From Phialocephala subalpina (Eukaryota > Ascomycota > Leotiomycetes > Helotiales > Mollisiaceae), in assembly GCA_900073065.1 (NCBI GenBank), contig FJOG01000049.1, positions 206,774 to 240,486 of the forward strand: a DNA stretch of 33,713 bases. The letters run 5' to 3'. The notes under the pieces are model-generated. The model made no database searches, was not told the origin of the DNA, and saw only the letters and a list, made by a program, of their open reading frames with translations. Every line of letters begins with the position of its first letter. Position 1 is the stretch's first letter. Both the position numbers and the translations under genes were made by a program. Shown in pieces: positions 1 through 13,100 of this stretch.

Positions 1-2871
1 GCGAAAATAATAAGTCGATGTTTACAAATTTTACTAATAATAAATAGGATAAATAAATATTTTGAAAGGAATATTTTAAATTATTAAATTTCAATTCGCT
101 TTTAAAAATATAAACAAAATTATTACGGCTTATAAAATATTAATAAAAGTTTAAAATTCTAATATTTATTAATTTAATAAATAAAATTAGAAAAAGTAAT
201 ATTAATAAGATTTATATTAGCGCCAATATTTTATAATATACGATAATTTATATATTAAATATTAATATAATTTTTTTAATTCCTAATTAAATAAGAAATA
301 TTTAATTTTATAATTCGTAATAAAATATTAGCAATTTATTATTCGATAGTTTACCCAAGTATTATAATTAGAATAATAAATTTAATTAATTCCGATATAA
401 AAATTTTAATTCGTTTTAAATATAATTTGATATTCCGTTTTATATATTCGAATTATTTTATATTCTTTTTATTAAATTTATCGTATATTAATAATAATAT
501 ATCCTTTAAAATAAATTTTAGTTTCGCCGGTTTTAAGGGGTAAATATAATTAGTATAACAAGTAAACCAAGTAAAGAAATCTGCGATTATTATCCCCGAG
601 AATAAAATTTTCTAATCGTAATAATAATTAAATTGATTATATATATTCTTTTAAATATAAATCGCGATTTATATAATTAGAAATACCTTATTAACAAATT
701 TATCTTATTTAGTTATATATACTAAAACCGCCGGTAAATTAGTATTTTTACTTCGAATCGATTAGTATTTTCCATTAATAGCTTTTTTGTAATAAGATAA
801 TTAGGAAATAAAATAAATACTTAAAATGATAATCGATAAATTAATTCCCTAATATTTATAATCGTTGGTTTCTAGTATTCGAACCTCGTTAAAAGCTTTA
901 ATATTTTATTATATTTAGTTTTATTATTTAAATATTCCAAAAAATTATTATATTATTTATTATATATTAAATAAAGATAATAATTATTACTTTGAAAATT
1001 ATTAACCTTAAGTATTTGATTAAGAATATATAAAAGTAATACTAAATAATTTATTTCAAAATATTAAAAATATTAAAATCTTTTTAATAAATATTTATAA
1101 TTTAATATTTTTTACCAAATTATATTTAATAAATTAAATACGAGAATTAAAACCTTATTAATTCTCGTAATTTGCGAATATAAATAAAAAAAATAAAATG
1201 GGATTTACGATAAAAAAAGATTAATAAATAATACGATTTATAAATTAGGTATATTATTTTAATATATGAAAATTTCCCTTTTTTTAGTAAATTCCCAAGT
1301 AATAATTTCCCTTTCTAATCGTATTTTATTATTCTTTAATCTAAAAACCAATTTAATATTAAAATTACAAATTAAAATTAATTTAAAAATTTTATTAATA
1401 TTATTATAAAATGCAAAATTTCCTGGGAATAATATAATATTTAAAGGTTTTTTCTTAGAAAATATTAAACTTTTAATATCCAATTAATAGCCTAATAATA
1501 TATTATTTTATATATTTCTTAGGTTTATATTTTTGTTTAACGGATTATTAAATATAATATCCGGTATAATAAATTATTATAAATATATATACTTAATAAA
1601 ACTAATCGATTTATTTAGTAAATTTGTAATAAATAATCGTTTAATTATAAATAATATTATACTTAAAATATTATCGCTTTAAAGTAATTCCAACGAATAA
1701 TAAATACTTATAAAAAGATTTAAATAGGAAATAATATTCGATTGCGATAATAAAAATTTTATTGCGATTATTGAATTTTTTTTTTAATATTAATATATTT
1801 TTTTTAATATTTTTTTATATTTTGGATTAATTTTAAAAATTAATAATATTTTATAAATTTTGTAATTTATTTCTTGATTATTTGAGAAACCCTTTAAACT
1901 TTTCTTAGTTATCGGAATAAAATACTTAATTTTTAAGGACCCCGGAAATATTTCGATATATAATAAAATTAAATAATAATTTTATTCCGGGATAATTAGA
2001 AATTCCTTTAAAAACAATTAATTAATATACGAAAAATCCAATTTGGCGTTCTTATAATTACGAAATTTTATTAAAGATATCTTATTTTTATTTATTATTA
2101 TATTAGAAAAATTATAAAAAATATTCAAAAAATTTAAAAATAAATAAATTTATAATAATATAATTTGTAATATTAGAATTAATAATAAAAAATAAATAAG
2201 ACTTATTATTAATAATAATTTAAAAACTCGAGTTTTTATTAGAATCTTATTAATATATTTATATTTGTTTACTCCTAGTATTATTCTTTGGAATATTTAA
2301 TTACTTTTTTACGGATTTTTTTTCGTTGATTATTTTATTTTGATAAAAATTTCGAGTTTTTTATTATTATTATCTTAGAATCAAATTTACTAGTAATAAT
2401 ATAAGATATTAATCTTTTATATATTATTTGTTTAAACTTATATAATTAATAGGATTAATTTTATATTAAAATTATTATTATATATTTTCAAATTACGAAT
2501 TCCGAGATTTTAATAAGAATTAAATAAAAAATATAATCCTCGTAATAAAAATCGAGTTTATTAAAACTAAAAATTAATTTTTTATAAGAAATTAATATTA
2601 TAATTATAATAACCGGGTATTTTAATCCATGGATTGGTTTTATTATTAAACGGGGTAAAGTTTCGAATAAAATTCGAACGTAAAAAAAAAATTTTCGAAA
2701 TAAAAATTATTAGAAAATATATCGAGAATATTTTTTATAATATTACTAATAATATAATATAATATTAAGTAGTAATAAATATTTCTTATTATTATATTTA
2801 TCATTTTTTTTATAAGTTTTCTTTTTTGAAATTATGAAAATATTAAATAATTATATAATATTATTAGATAA
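1..2871. repeat. RIP-degraded AT-rich tract
   Basis: This stretch is very AT-rich. CpA and TpG are scarce, TpA is abundant and CpG is still scattered throughout, which is the footprint of CpA-biased RIP on an old repeat. Open frames are short and show no recognisable domain; the 74-residue frame at 1259-1483 is low-complexity Lys/Ile/Asn. It is probably one or more dead transposons, but I could not identify the family. Confidence 0.8.
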
Positions 2872-3136
2872 TGTGGCGGGGCGATTTATTCTGCTTTAAA
2901 AATCCCTATTTGTAGTAGTAATTTCGGAGGTTTGTACTAGCCACGTGTCCTCTAGTACATAAGGAGCTTTCCGCTCTCTGAGAAACAATAACAACTTTCT
3001 ACCACTTTATTTTGCTGGCCCTACTACGTATGACGAATAATTATGAGAGCGAAGTCAAGTATTTGCCAAAGCCTATGAGTTTACTATAATCATGCAAGAT
3101 TGGGTGGTTTTCCTCTAGGGGAGCCATTGCTCTTTC
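2872..3136. repeat. Non-RIP island, candidate solo LTR
   Basis: A 265-bp segment of ordinary base composition lies abruptly between two RIP-degraded tracts. It starts TGTGGCGGGGCG and ends TCTTTCA, so it has the TG...CA ends of an LTR, and its length suits a fungal LTR. I see no clean target-site duplication and no second copy in the window. It could instead be a MITE or a fragment of unique sequence. Confidence 0.35.
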
Positions 3137-5910
3137 ATAATAATTTCAAAGTTTAATTATTATATTTAATAAATCTTTTATTTAAAAACGAAAAAAGCTT
3201 TTAAAGTTAATAATAAATAAAAAAAACTTTCAAAAGAATAATTAGAACTCTAAGAAAAATCGTTAATTTATTATATAATATTAATTATTTTATTATAAGC
3301 AAAAATATTTCCATTTTTAATAAAATTATTTTGTTTATTACGAAGGAAATAACGAGAAATAAATTTTAATATATCGTTAAAATAAGTTTCAAAAACTAGA
3401 AAAACGTTATATATAATAGCGATATATTTATAATATGTTAAAAAAAGTAAATTACTAATTATTATAAATAATAATATAAAAAATATAATTCGAATAATAT
3501 TTTTTAATTAAAAATTTTATTTAATTAAATTTGATATATTTATCGCATTTAGTAAATTATTATTATATAATAAATTAAATTAAAATTTTCAATTAAATTA
3601 ATAAATACTTTTATTATTATATTTAGGAGATAAGAATTAAGAATAATAAAATGATGAAAATAATACAAATTAATAAGGTTTTATTCGAGGAAATTTTACG
3701 TTTTATATTATAAGAAATTATTTAATAATTATAAATTTAATAATTATAATATATTTCAAAATTAGAAAGATTATTAAATATTACGATTATAAATTCAAAT
3801 TTAATTCGAATTTACTTTTTTATAATAAATATTCTTTTTTTAATTATATTAATAATATATTAAAAATAAGAAATAATACGAAAATTATTCTAATATTATA
3901 AATTAAATCCTATTTTTGATTATTATAAATTATATTATATAATATAATCTTAAAAAACGATAATAATTTTTTAGAGATTTTAAATTAATTAATTTTATTT
4001 ATATATTATATATAAATAGAATATATAATATTATGGAATATATTAAATAATAAAACCTATAAAAACTTTGGAATTTTTAACGAAATTTATTTCCAAATTC
4101 GTAAGGTAATATAAATATTAATAAGTCGATTATTAATTTTACTTGGAATATTTGAGAATAATAAGATTACAAGTAAATAATATTAGGTATTAAATTCCGA
4201 ATAACAAAAAAGAAATATTCTTATAATTAACGAAAATCCAAAAATAAAAAAATCTTTATTTTTTGATTTTAATATATAAATAAGAAATTAATATACTCAA
4301 GTATAAAACCAATATTTTATAATATATTATATTATTATAATACTTTTGATTATATAAATATTTGGTATTATATTATTAATTATAATAATATAATATATAA
4401 GTAATAATTTTATAATTTTATTTTTTGGATTTGGGCGATAATTATAATTAGTTAATCGTTTTTATATTAGTAAATCTTTTACTTGCCGCGTTTAAAATTA
4501 TTATATCGATTATTTTTATATTATATAATATTTTGTTTACCGAAAATAAATTAAAAACAAGTATTTCAATTTAATTAAAATAATAATTACTAAGAATTAT
4601 CGGAAAAACGAGAGGTAATAATAATAAGTAAATAATAATAAAAGATATAAAATACAAAAGGGTTATATTATCGTAAGTAAATATCGTGGTATCGAAGAAA
4701 ATGGCCGCGGTACTAAATTATACGGGATCCGAGTTTAAAGTTTTGCAAATATAATTTTATATACTTTAATTTATTGTAACGTATTAAAGAATAAAATTAA
4801 TAGCGGGGAATTTTATAATATTTTGAAGATAATACTTATTAGTTTGAATAAAGGTTTATAAGGAAATAAAATATTAATTTCCGTTTAAAGATAATATGAA
4901 TATTATATTGATAAATATAATAATAAATTTGGGGAAGTAATTTCTTGTGAAATTTTCTTAGAGGATTATCATATAAGAGAAATAAAGGAGTTTAATTATA
5001 TTTAAATTAAAGCTTATTAAGAAAATGTATATAAAACGTATTATTAGATATAATATTAAAAGAATTTAAAAGAAAATAATTCTAATAATCAAAAAATCGG
5101 ATTAAAGAATTAAGAATCTTTTGAAAACTAATATAAATAAAATTATAATTAAAAATTACATTTAAAGAATAAGTAATCCGTTAATTATCCCAAGAATATT
5201 AAAGGATAAATAATGCGTATTTTTAATCCTTTTAAAGGATAAATAAGTTATAATATAGTGAAATAAAAATAAAACAAGGGAAATATATAATTTCAAATTT
5301 TTTTATTATATCGAATAATTTACTCGAATATAACTAATATTTTACTTAAGTAAATTAACCTTTTTATATTATATTAATATTAAATTATGGATTTTCTAAT
5401 TATTATTCCCAATTAAATCCAATTGATAATTATATTTAATTATTATTCTCAATCGAAATCAATTGATAATTATACCTAATTATTATTTCCAATCGAAATT
5501 AATTGGTAATTATACCTAATTATTACTCCCAATCGAAATTCATCGATAATTATATCTAATTATTATTTCCAATCGAAATCAATTGATAATTATATCCAAT
5601 TATTATTCTTAAACAAATTTTTATTATTTTAAAATATAAATTAATAATCAAAGAAATATTACTTTTAAATTCTAAATTATATATTTTAATAACTTAATTT
5701 ATTTTGAATAAACTTTTGGAAAAAAAGGATTTTGATTTAAAAGTATTTCTTGAAATCTCGTAATTATATAGCCCTAATTTTAATACTTAATAATCTTTAT
5801 CGCCTTTTAATAATCCATTCCATTTTAATAATTAATAAGATTTATTCGTTTAATTAATTAAGTTTATTATTTAATATATAAAAATTTATAATAACGAGCT
5901 AATATTTTAA
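3137..5910. repeat. RIP-degraded AT-rich tract
   Basis: The composition is like the first tract: TpA-rich, CpA/TpG-poor, CpG retained, with no coding frame. A few less mutated words survive near 4680-4735. It ends in the upstream margin of the ankyrin/CorA pseudogene, where normal base composition returns at about 5945. Confidence 0.75.
5401..5610. repeat. 40-bp tandem minisatellite, about 5.2 copies
   Basis: Five consecutive 40-bp units begin at 5401, 5441, 5481, 5521 and 5561, followed by a partial unit at 5601-5610. Units share a TATTATT(C/T)CC start, an AATCGAAAT core and a TGATAATTATA stretch. They differ by a few substitutions, mostly transitions, with no length change. There are no spacers, so this is not a CRISPR array. 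Confidence 0.85.
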
Positions 5911-8900
5911 TATGATTTATTTGAGTCTAATCATTTCAATATAACTAGGTGTCAAAGTTCTTCTGACCATAAGTTTATTTCGTTAAAGACTAGGATTGTG
6001 AACTGGTATGACATATATATCTTCCTTGAAGCTGCAGTCCATGGGGAGACCGAAATCATCCGCAAACTACTTCAAAAGGGCCACCCTATAGACCAAGAGA
6101 ATGAGCTTGATCAAACCGCCCTCCATATGGCCGTTACTCATGGCCAACTTTCCCTAGCTGAACTACTTCTCAACGAAGGAGCAGATATCGATTATCAAGA
6201 TAAAAGAAAGGAAACTGTCTTACATAAGGCCATCAAACAGAACAGCTTGGATTTCGTTCATTTGCTGCTAATAAATGGTGCAGATTCAGGTATCTGTGAT
6301 GACAAGGATAGTACTCCCTTTGAAATAGCCTCGCAACTCGCCCCGTCTGATCTAAAGGAAGCTATCGTGCGTTTACTCAAGAATCAACCTTTTATTCATA
6401 GCCCAGAAATCGGACTGGAAGTTATGGATATGCTTTATTCTCCTCAAACAACAACTTATAACAAGTTTATTCAAGAACAAAGTCTATGGATCCCACCCTC
6501 ACCTGAGTGCTGGAAAGTTTGTGATCAATTCTATGCCCTTTTGGGTCACTTTCTTGTGTCTAATAACCGTGAACTCTGATCGATTGAATTTGCTTCAATT
6601 AAAGACATTCTTTACACTAAGGAAAAGGACCTTCGGACACACGTTCATTGTTCAGAACACCCAATAACCCGTTTTCGTTGGTTTCATATTCCAGCAAACA
6701 ATGTAAGACAACCTTGCTTCCTAGGCTTGATTCAAGCTAACAGTTTCTAGTGGGCTTGGGTAGATGTATGGTTTGGCCCCCTGATTAGTATATATCGTCC
6801 TAATTGAAAACAAAGGCCTTATTTGGACAACTTGGGTTGGAAAGCTTTCTTGGACCATTAAGTGGTACCGACCATTTTGGGCCGACTATTCACTCGTGGT
6901 ATATGCAGCCGCTATTTCAGCAGTTATCAGTAAGTTTAAGCATTAGTTTACCAAACATAAGAGAGAAATATGTGCACTAATGCAAGCTCTTGTACTAGAC
7001 TCGGATATCAACAAAGAATTCAAAAACTGGGCCGTCTTCTAATATGTATCAAAGGTGAGGCCTCTCCAGCACGCCTGAGAACTGCGAGGCGCTCATGGAC
7101 CCTCTAGCTATCTACGTAAGTTCCAACCTTGCATAGGATAGTAATTCTTCACCTGATACAAAATCAAGATTCCGTACATAAGCTTTGAAACGCACATGGA
7201 ATAAGTGCGTTAGGACCAGATTGCCAAGGAGGTCGCGAATTCTTCTCCACCCAGACGCCGACCACGGAATGTGCAAGAAGACCCCTCCTAATCTTTGAGG
7301 TCATCCATCAAGAGTGATGGCATTACGAAAGAGTTGCCAATCAATGGCCAAAATGATATTGATAAGCTGTTGATCACCGCATATCTTGATAGAACTCTGG
7401 ATAACAACGCGGATATCAATTATACCGGCGTCCAACTTCGGCGCACAATGGACCAGTATTATTATCCTATGCTAAAGGATACCACGTTCAGGGATAGTGA
7501 CCAGACTTTGTACCGGGCGCAAGAACTAGAGATGAATTTGGAACTTGATAACATCCTTCCATGGCTAGAAGACAAAATAGACGAGAAATTCAGTCAGTTC
7601 CGCGACGATACTATAGACAAGTCCAAGGCGGATCAGAGAAATGAATTTAAAATCGTCATGGTTGATCAATTATGGCTGTGGATTGTAGGAGGTAAGCGAT
7701 TGTTTTAAGACTAGACAATCAACCACTTAATATTAGTTTTCTAGATTTCGTTCTGACTAGTTTTCCACAAAAATGGAAATCTAGTGGTAGCAATACTACG
7801 AATATACTGGGGAACATATTGAAAAGGCTCCGAAATCCAAAACGGCCACCAATGACCTTATTATACCATCTTGCTACCCTTATTATAGATTGTTGCACTA
7901 GTAACGCTAGTGGGGGCCAGGAAGATTTTGCAGATCTTATAGACAAGTTCCATATGGCGATTAGTCAGCTAGTAAGTTATTAGTCTCAAAGAATAGTTAT
8001 AATTTTAATCAGACAAATTAGTCATCGGAAGAGACTATACTTTTCGAAAAATTCTATGGGAGTCTTATAATACTTACAGACCTTCAAATGGGTACAAAGA
8101 GAGTGCAAGGGATCTACAATCCTGAGAATGCTCTCCTGGATACTCTTAACAATATTATTGGGGAAACTAAGTCCTTGCGAGAAATAAAGGACGTTCAAGA
8201 TGAGCTTTATATTCTTTTTACCCTCCTTGAGGATCAAGATAAAGTCCTACGCGAATTTATGGATGCAATACAGAAGTCATGTTCTAAAGAAATCGCTGGA
8301 GTTGGTAGTAAAGACATGGCAAGGGAATTTACTAAACAGTGTTAAGTTAGGACAAACCGATTCCATGAGATTAAAAAAATGCAGAGAGACGCAAGAGCTG
8401 TTCAAAGCGCAGTAAGAGGCTTACCCATTGTATTATCTTAGGAACAATAAGCTAATACCACTTACAGTTGGAACATCTATTAGATCTCAAGCAAAAGTAA
8501 TCTAACGCATTTGAAGCGCGGTCAACTAGGCAACAAGCGGAAGCTACTACTCGACAAAGCAATGTAAGTTTCTCTAACTATACTACAAGAACCTACGCTC
8601 ACTATAATAGACTATTATAGTCTTTATTATTGTGACTATTATTTTCGTGAGTAATCTCGTCGGAAGAAACAATGATAAAAAGCCACGCTCTAAGTACTCT
8701 CAGCTTCCGCTATCCTTTTTGGCATCACTCTTTGCCTTAATATTTCAGAGTTCCCCAAAGATCCACAAAGCGGCTCAACGGCATTTGTACTATCATATGC
8801 CTCTAAATACATATTTTTGTAGTGCCCAGCCAAAACAATTCCTGTAACAGGCAAGAACATTTGCTAACTTGCTATAAACAAAGTTGGCATTTCAATCGCT

Positions 8901-9245
8901 GTCGCTATACCTTTTATCTTTATTGCCTTTAATGCTAATCGCTTGGTTCGCGTTATAATGTTTGCCGAATGGTTCATCTCACTCCTGGGAACATATACAG
9001 AGAAACTCTGGGGCATAGTACAAAGAATTGGAAGTACATTTATGTCTAGTATAAGGAATCTCTTTTGCTTTAAACGAAGTCATTGTCAGGAAATAGATGA
9101 AGAGAGAAATCGACCCGAGAAGTCAGATTCAAAGGTTAGAGGTGAAGACCCAGATGGTCCGGACGAGGACGATATTGGCGATATTAGCAGTAGCTGTCAC
9201 AGCTGCAATAGTGAAGGCGAAGAAGAAGCCGTAGAATCCCCTTAA
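5911..9245 (+). pseudogene. Decayed ankyrin-repeat / CorA-like membrane protein gene
   Basis: About three ankyrin repeats are readable at 6090-6340 (TALHMAVTHGQ, LLLNEGADI, LLLINGAD). They are followed by family landmarks of the fungal ankyrin-CorA-like group: FRWFHIPANN at about 6670-6702, LRRTMDQYYYP at about 7440, MVDQLWLWIV then SFPQKW across the 7692-7744 intron, LEHLLDLKQK at 8468, a first membrane segment ending LPLSFLASLFAL at 8704-8739 and a second, VGISIAVAIPFIFIAF, at 8883-8930. An acidic tail ends at a TAA at 9243-9245. In-phase introns can be placed at 6703-6750, 7692-7744, 7972-8012, 8412-8467, 8564-8610 and 8647-8703. The frame contains stops at 6577, 6805, 6859, 8019, 8343 and 8498, several of which fit single C-to-T changes of CAA, CAG or CGA codons. 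No in-frame ATG remains at the 5' end, which fades into RIP-degraded DNA. The family is seen next to incompatibility-type genes, but its function is not established. Confidence 0.75.
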
Positions 9246-9413
9246 GGCCTTAATTAGTATCCCATCGTCCGGTGCCAACTGTCCCACGCTAGCAGGGGGT
9301 GGTCGCTGTGCCAACCTAGCATAATTTTATGTACCTTTGCATACAAATGTGTTAGTAAGGTACATTATTCTGGTGAAATCGCGTCGCGTAATGCATTTCC
9401 CTAAGGCGCTACT

Positions 9414-9737
9414 ATGGAAGAAAGCCCTACAATACAACCAAAAAAGCATTTCTCACTTAAGGATATACAAACCAACCTTGGACCAATCACAGGCGTTGAA
9501 TTCGAACCCTTCCAGTGCGAAAATCGCCAGCCAGCAAGAGCTATGTTACCGTCGTCTTTCTCAAAGTACCTCCAATCGACTATTTTCTCTTATTCTTTAC
9601 GCCTGAGCTCTTCAAAACGATTACAGAAAATACAAATCGATGTGCCAATCAATCAAAAATATATCCTCAATAAGAACATGTGCGACAGTGGTTTGATTTG
9701 CTAGTTGAGGAGCTTTATGTATTTATTGGAGTAATCA
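9414..9737 (+). pseudogene. piggyBac-like transposase, N-terminal part (interrupted)
   Basis: The frame starts at an ATG at 9414 and runs through a Phe/Pro-rich N-terminus. A shift near 9560 leads into YFLLFFTPELFKTITENTN and, just before the copia insertion, VEELYVFIGV. These match the start of the piggyBac-type (DDE_Tnp_1_7) transposase domain. It carries one frameshift and an in-frame TAA at about 9672. The frame stops at the copia 5' LTR and resumes in the correct phase at 15751, so this is one gene cut in two by a later insertion. The family call rests on motif recognition only. Confidence 0.7.
9733..9737. repeat. Target-site duplication, left copy (AATCA)
   Basis: AATCA lies directly left of the 5' LTR and is repeated at 15751-15755 directly right of the 3' LTR. 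A 5-bp duplication is what a Ty1/copia integrase leaves. Confidence 0.9.
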
Positions 9738-9965
9738 TGTCAGTTGAGGACTCGTAATCAGTGGCAATGGTCTCAATGCGGTGGGGAAATTGTAGCATGT
9801 TGGCATGAGGCCGCATCATCACTTACGCATCGTTTTACTAGGCGGTTTGGCCTAATTCCGATGTGCCAACGAGAGCACTATATCAAGCAGACATTTCCAC
9901 CTAACTAGACAAGCAGATTTGACATCAATACCATACATTTTGCCCTAACCATTGCCGCAACGATA
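9738..9965 (+). repeat. copia 5' LTR
   Basis: This 228-bp repeat is matched by 15522-15750. The two differ by eight substitutions and one indel. All eight substitutions are transitions in CpA or CpT context on one strand or the other, and each LTR carries some of them. Confidence 0.93.
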
Positions 9966-10175
9966 ATTATCAACACCATTACTCATTCTGGGTTTCCACT
10001 CATTAATCACTTGATCTGAGACTTATTGCGCTACCCCTCCTACGGTATTTCCACTTAAATCTCCCTCGAAAACGTATAGACAGTTTTACTTATTATTAAA
10101 ACGCCTCGACCGCTGCCACTAACTTTACTAGCGTAACCCTACTATACTTCGTTGTAAGAAAACACTTTCTTTACT

Positions 10176-13100
10176 ATGGCCAATATCTAGAGAAACGTGA
10201 TCATCTTAATCGATGAGATAGATTAGGACGATTTCCTAGAATCCACTAAAACCACTACTATAAAGGAAGACATCTGGAAATACATAGACCTTAGAGTATT
10301 TATAGAGGAAATTCCGATTTTAGATTATAACGAACTAATTAAGCCAAATCCCTCGAAATTCCATGTCTTAATCTTAGTCCCAGTAATTGGTGATATAGTA
10401 GCAATTACACGACTTGCTAGATACTCAAATCTTAACGAAAACGAGAGAGAAGTTATACGTTAAGAGATGGGTGATTATAATTACCGGAAGAAACTCTGGG
10501 ATAATTAACGTTTGGCTTTTAACGGCATACGAAAACACATTTATAATACTATAAACAAAAACAATTGGATATACTGCGAAAACTATAAAGATCCACATAA
10601 AATGATATTTAACCTATAATAAGAATTTGCCCCTATAAAATAAGCATAAAAACAATAGATTACCACCTTATAAAACAAACTAACTATAACTACTAAAAAC
10701 TTAATAGATATAGATACGACCCTCAAATAATAACGTACTATCTACGACAAAAGGAAGAAGATTAAGCACCTTGATATAACCGGTAATCGACCTTACTATA
10801 AATTCTTAACTTTAATTCGAGATATTACACCCGACTTTGCTAGTCTCGAGCTTTCCAAACTACTAAACGAGGATAGACTACCTTCTACTAATTTCAAAAC
10901 GCTCCTTCGCAAATACTATAACTAGAGACGCTATAACGTAAAACTAGTACGCGGAAAACACGGTGTATTTACCGTAACTCAAGACTAAGACGACTCTCCC
11001 CAACTAGTAACGTTTAACGGTCGAAACGCCTCAAAGAGACCTATAAGTCCTTATATTTGCGGAGACCTCCACCGGTACGAAAACTGCCTATATATTATCG
11101 ACGCGAAACAATTTAAGGGGTAGAAGCCAAATTCGGAGAAACAGAGGTTAATCGAGGAAACGTGCGAGAATAATCGAAGAATTGCTAAGAAAGTTAAATT
11201 TCTCCGTAAACGGAATAATAAGACGGCAAACAATAATAGCAACGCTAATAATAGCTTTAGAACAAGTGGGAGCAAGTCACTCCTCCTAATCGACGCGAAT
11301 CCGGGGAGAGGTTATATTGTCTATAGTATTAGCACCTCGAGCGTAAATATCAACGAGAATTTTAACGATTTTCTCGAGACGGAGAAACCTATTGCCGAGC
11401 CAATAAATACACGGTTTTCTACCAGATTCGATACTACCAAGCTAAGCGAGCTAATCACTACGTCGTTTTCTGCCACTTTTAACAAACTCGAAAACATTAC
11501 AATTCCAATCGATATAGCACTCCAACTCTCTCTCCATGCGGCATTTCTAATTACACAACGCGACTACGAGCTTAAAAACAGTTTTATTTTAGATTCTAAG
11601 TCAACGATTCATATTTGCAATAACTATAAACGATTTAACGCCTTTCGGCCCGCAAGGATTAACGAAATAGTTTATACTAACAATAAGAAAATGGCCATCT
11701 TAAAATACGGCATTATCACTATTATCATAAAGTGCCCTAGTTTCCCTCGTGGCAAACTTATTACGTTTAAGAACGTGGTTTATTATTTTAGTTTTTAGAT
11801 TAATATTATCTTTTTACAATACTTAGTGCGCTAAGGAACTTATTGGGATACGAAGTACTTAATTCTTAAGGAGAATAAATGCATAATTTATTATACTCCC
11901 TTCTACTATAAGTAATACACACTTGAGTATAATCCTTTAAATCACGAATAAATTATTAACGCGACTCAGAATTCTCATAAACCCTTTAATTAAACTATAA
12001 GTACTACTAAGGACTAATATAAACGTCTTAAATACTTTTACTACGAAGTAATTAACCACCTCGAAACGAGTACCCGCGGAGCCAAAGTTATCACGAAATA
12101 CGATTAAAGCTGTATTTGCGAGATTTGTAGACTCAAAAACGCTAAAGAAATTATTTTTAAACGCTTTTATACTCGCAGTAATTAACTATTTTATATTCTT
12201 TGCGTAAATTGGATTTATATAATAAAAAGATTTAACGATAAAAGCAAAATGATATATATATATTATGATTTTTATTATATGCATTTTATTTTTGCATTAC
12301 TCGACCTCAAATAATCTACTATTATAACCACTTTTAGACGGTTAGTTAAATATATTAAAAGAAGATAAAGATTTACGGTCGTAATTATTAAAATGGACAA
12401 ACAAATCGGATTTAAAGAGTAATAGACTACATTGATTCAAGATAAAGAAAGGATTAAAATACAAGAGATAGTACTTAATACTTGTAACTAAAACGGTCTT
12501 ACGGAACGTGTTGGAGGGGTGGTTATTGGCCGGTCGAGAGTTATAAGGATTAGCGCCAAATTACCTACTTATTTACACCCGTATATTACGATATTAACTA
12601 ACTACTTTTTAAATAGATTACTTACGCGATAATTAGATTAGAAAACACTACTCGGTTTCCTCTAATAATACTTAGGAATCAAAGACTTAAAGCTAATTAT
12701 TGCACATTTACGAGCCTATAATTACAAAGCGTTTCCGCTGAAAAAAAACCTCCTAAAACTCGATAAATTAAAAGTACATGCTTAGATTAATTGGCTAATT
12801 AGCTACAAAGGAATAAACATCTTCTTTATATAGGTTTTACTCTTACGACGAGTAATTACTACGCGCGACGTTACGTTCGACGAGTCTTTTTTCTACGACC
12901 CAAAAAACGAGACTACTCTCACGGAAATCGAGACTCTATAATTAGTCGAGATTATAGAGTTGATAAATATTCCCGAGGTCGATTACGACGACTTCATTTT
13001 AAAGCTTCTTAAAATAAGAGCAAAATACGAACGCTCGATCGACGCTCTCAGTAATATTGTCGTTATTAAAGACACCTTTGAAATATAGTAACTTTAATAG

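Noticed and set aside
1259..1483. 74-residue minus-strand frame
   Set aside because: Low-complexity product of AT-rich DNA with no family signal.
5401..5610. CRISPR-like array
   Set aside because: Units are contiguous with no spacers, in a eukaryotic AT-rich tract; it is a minisatellite.
11051..11275. 74-residue Leu-rich minus-strand frame
   Set aside because: Antisense shadow of the copia gag zinc-knuckle region.
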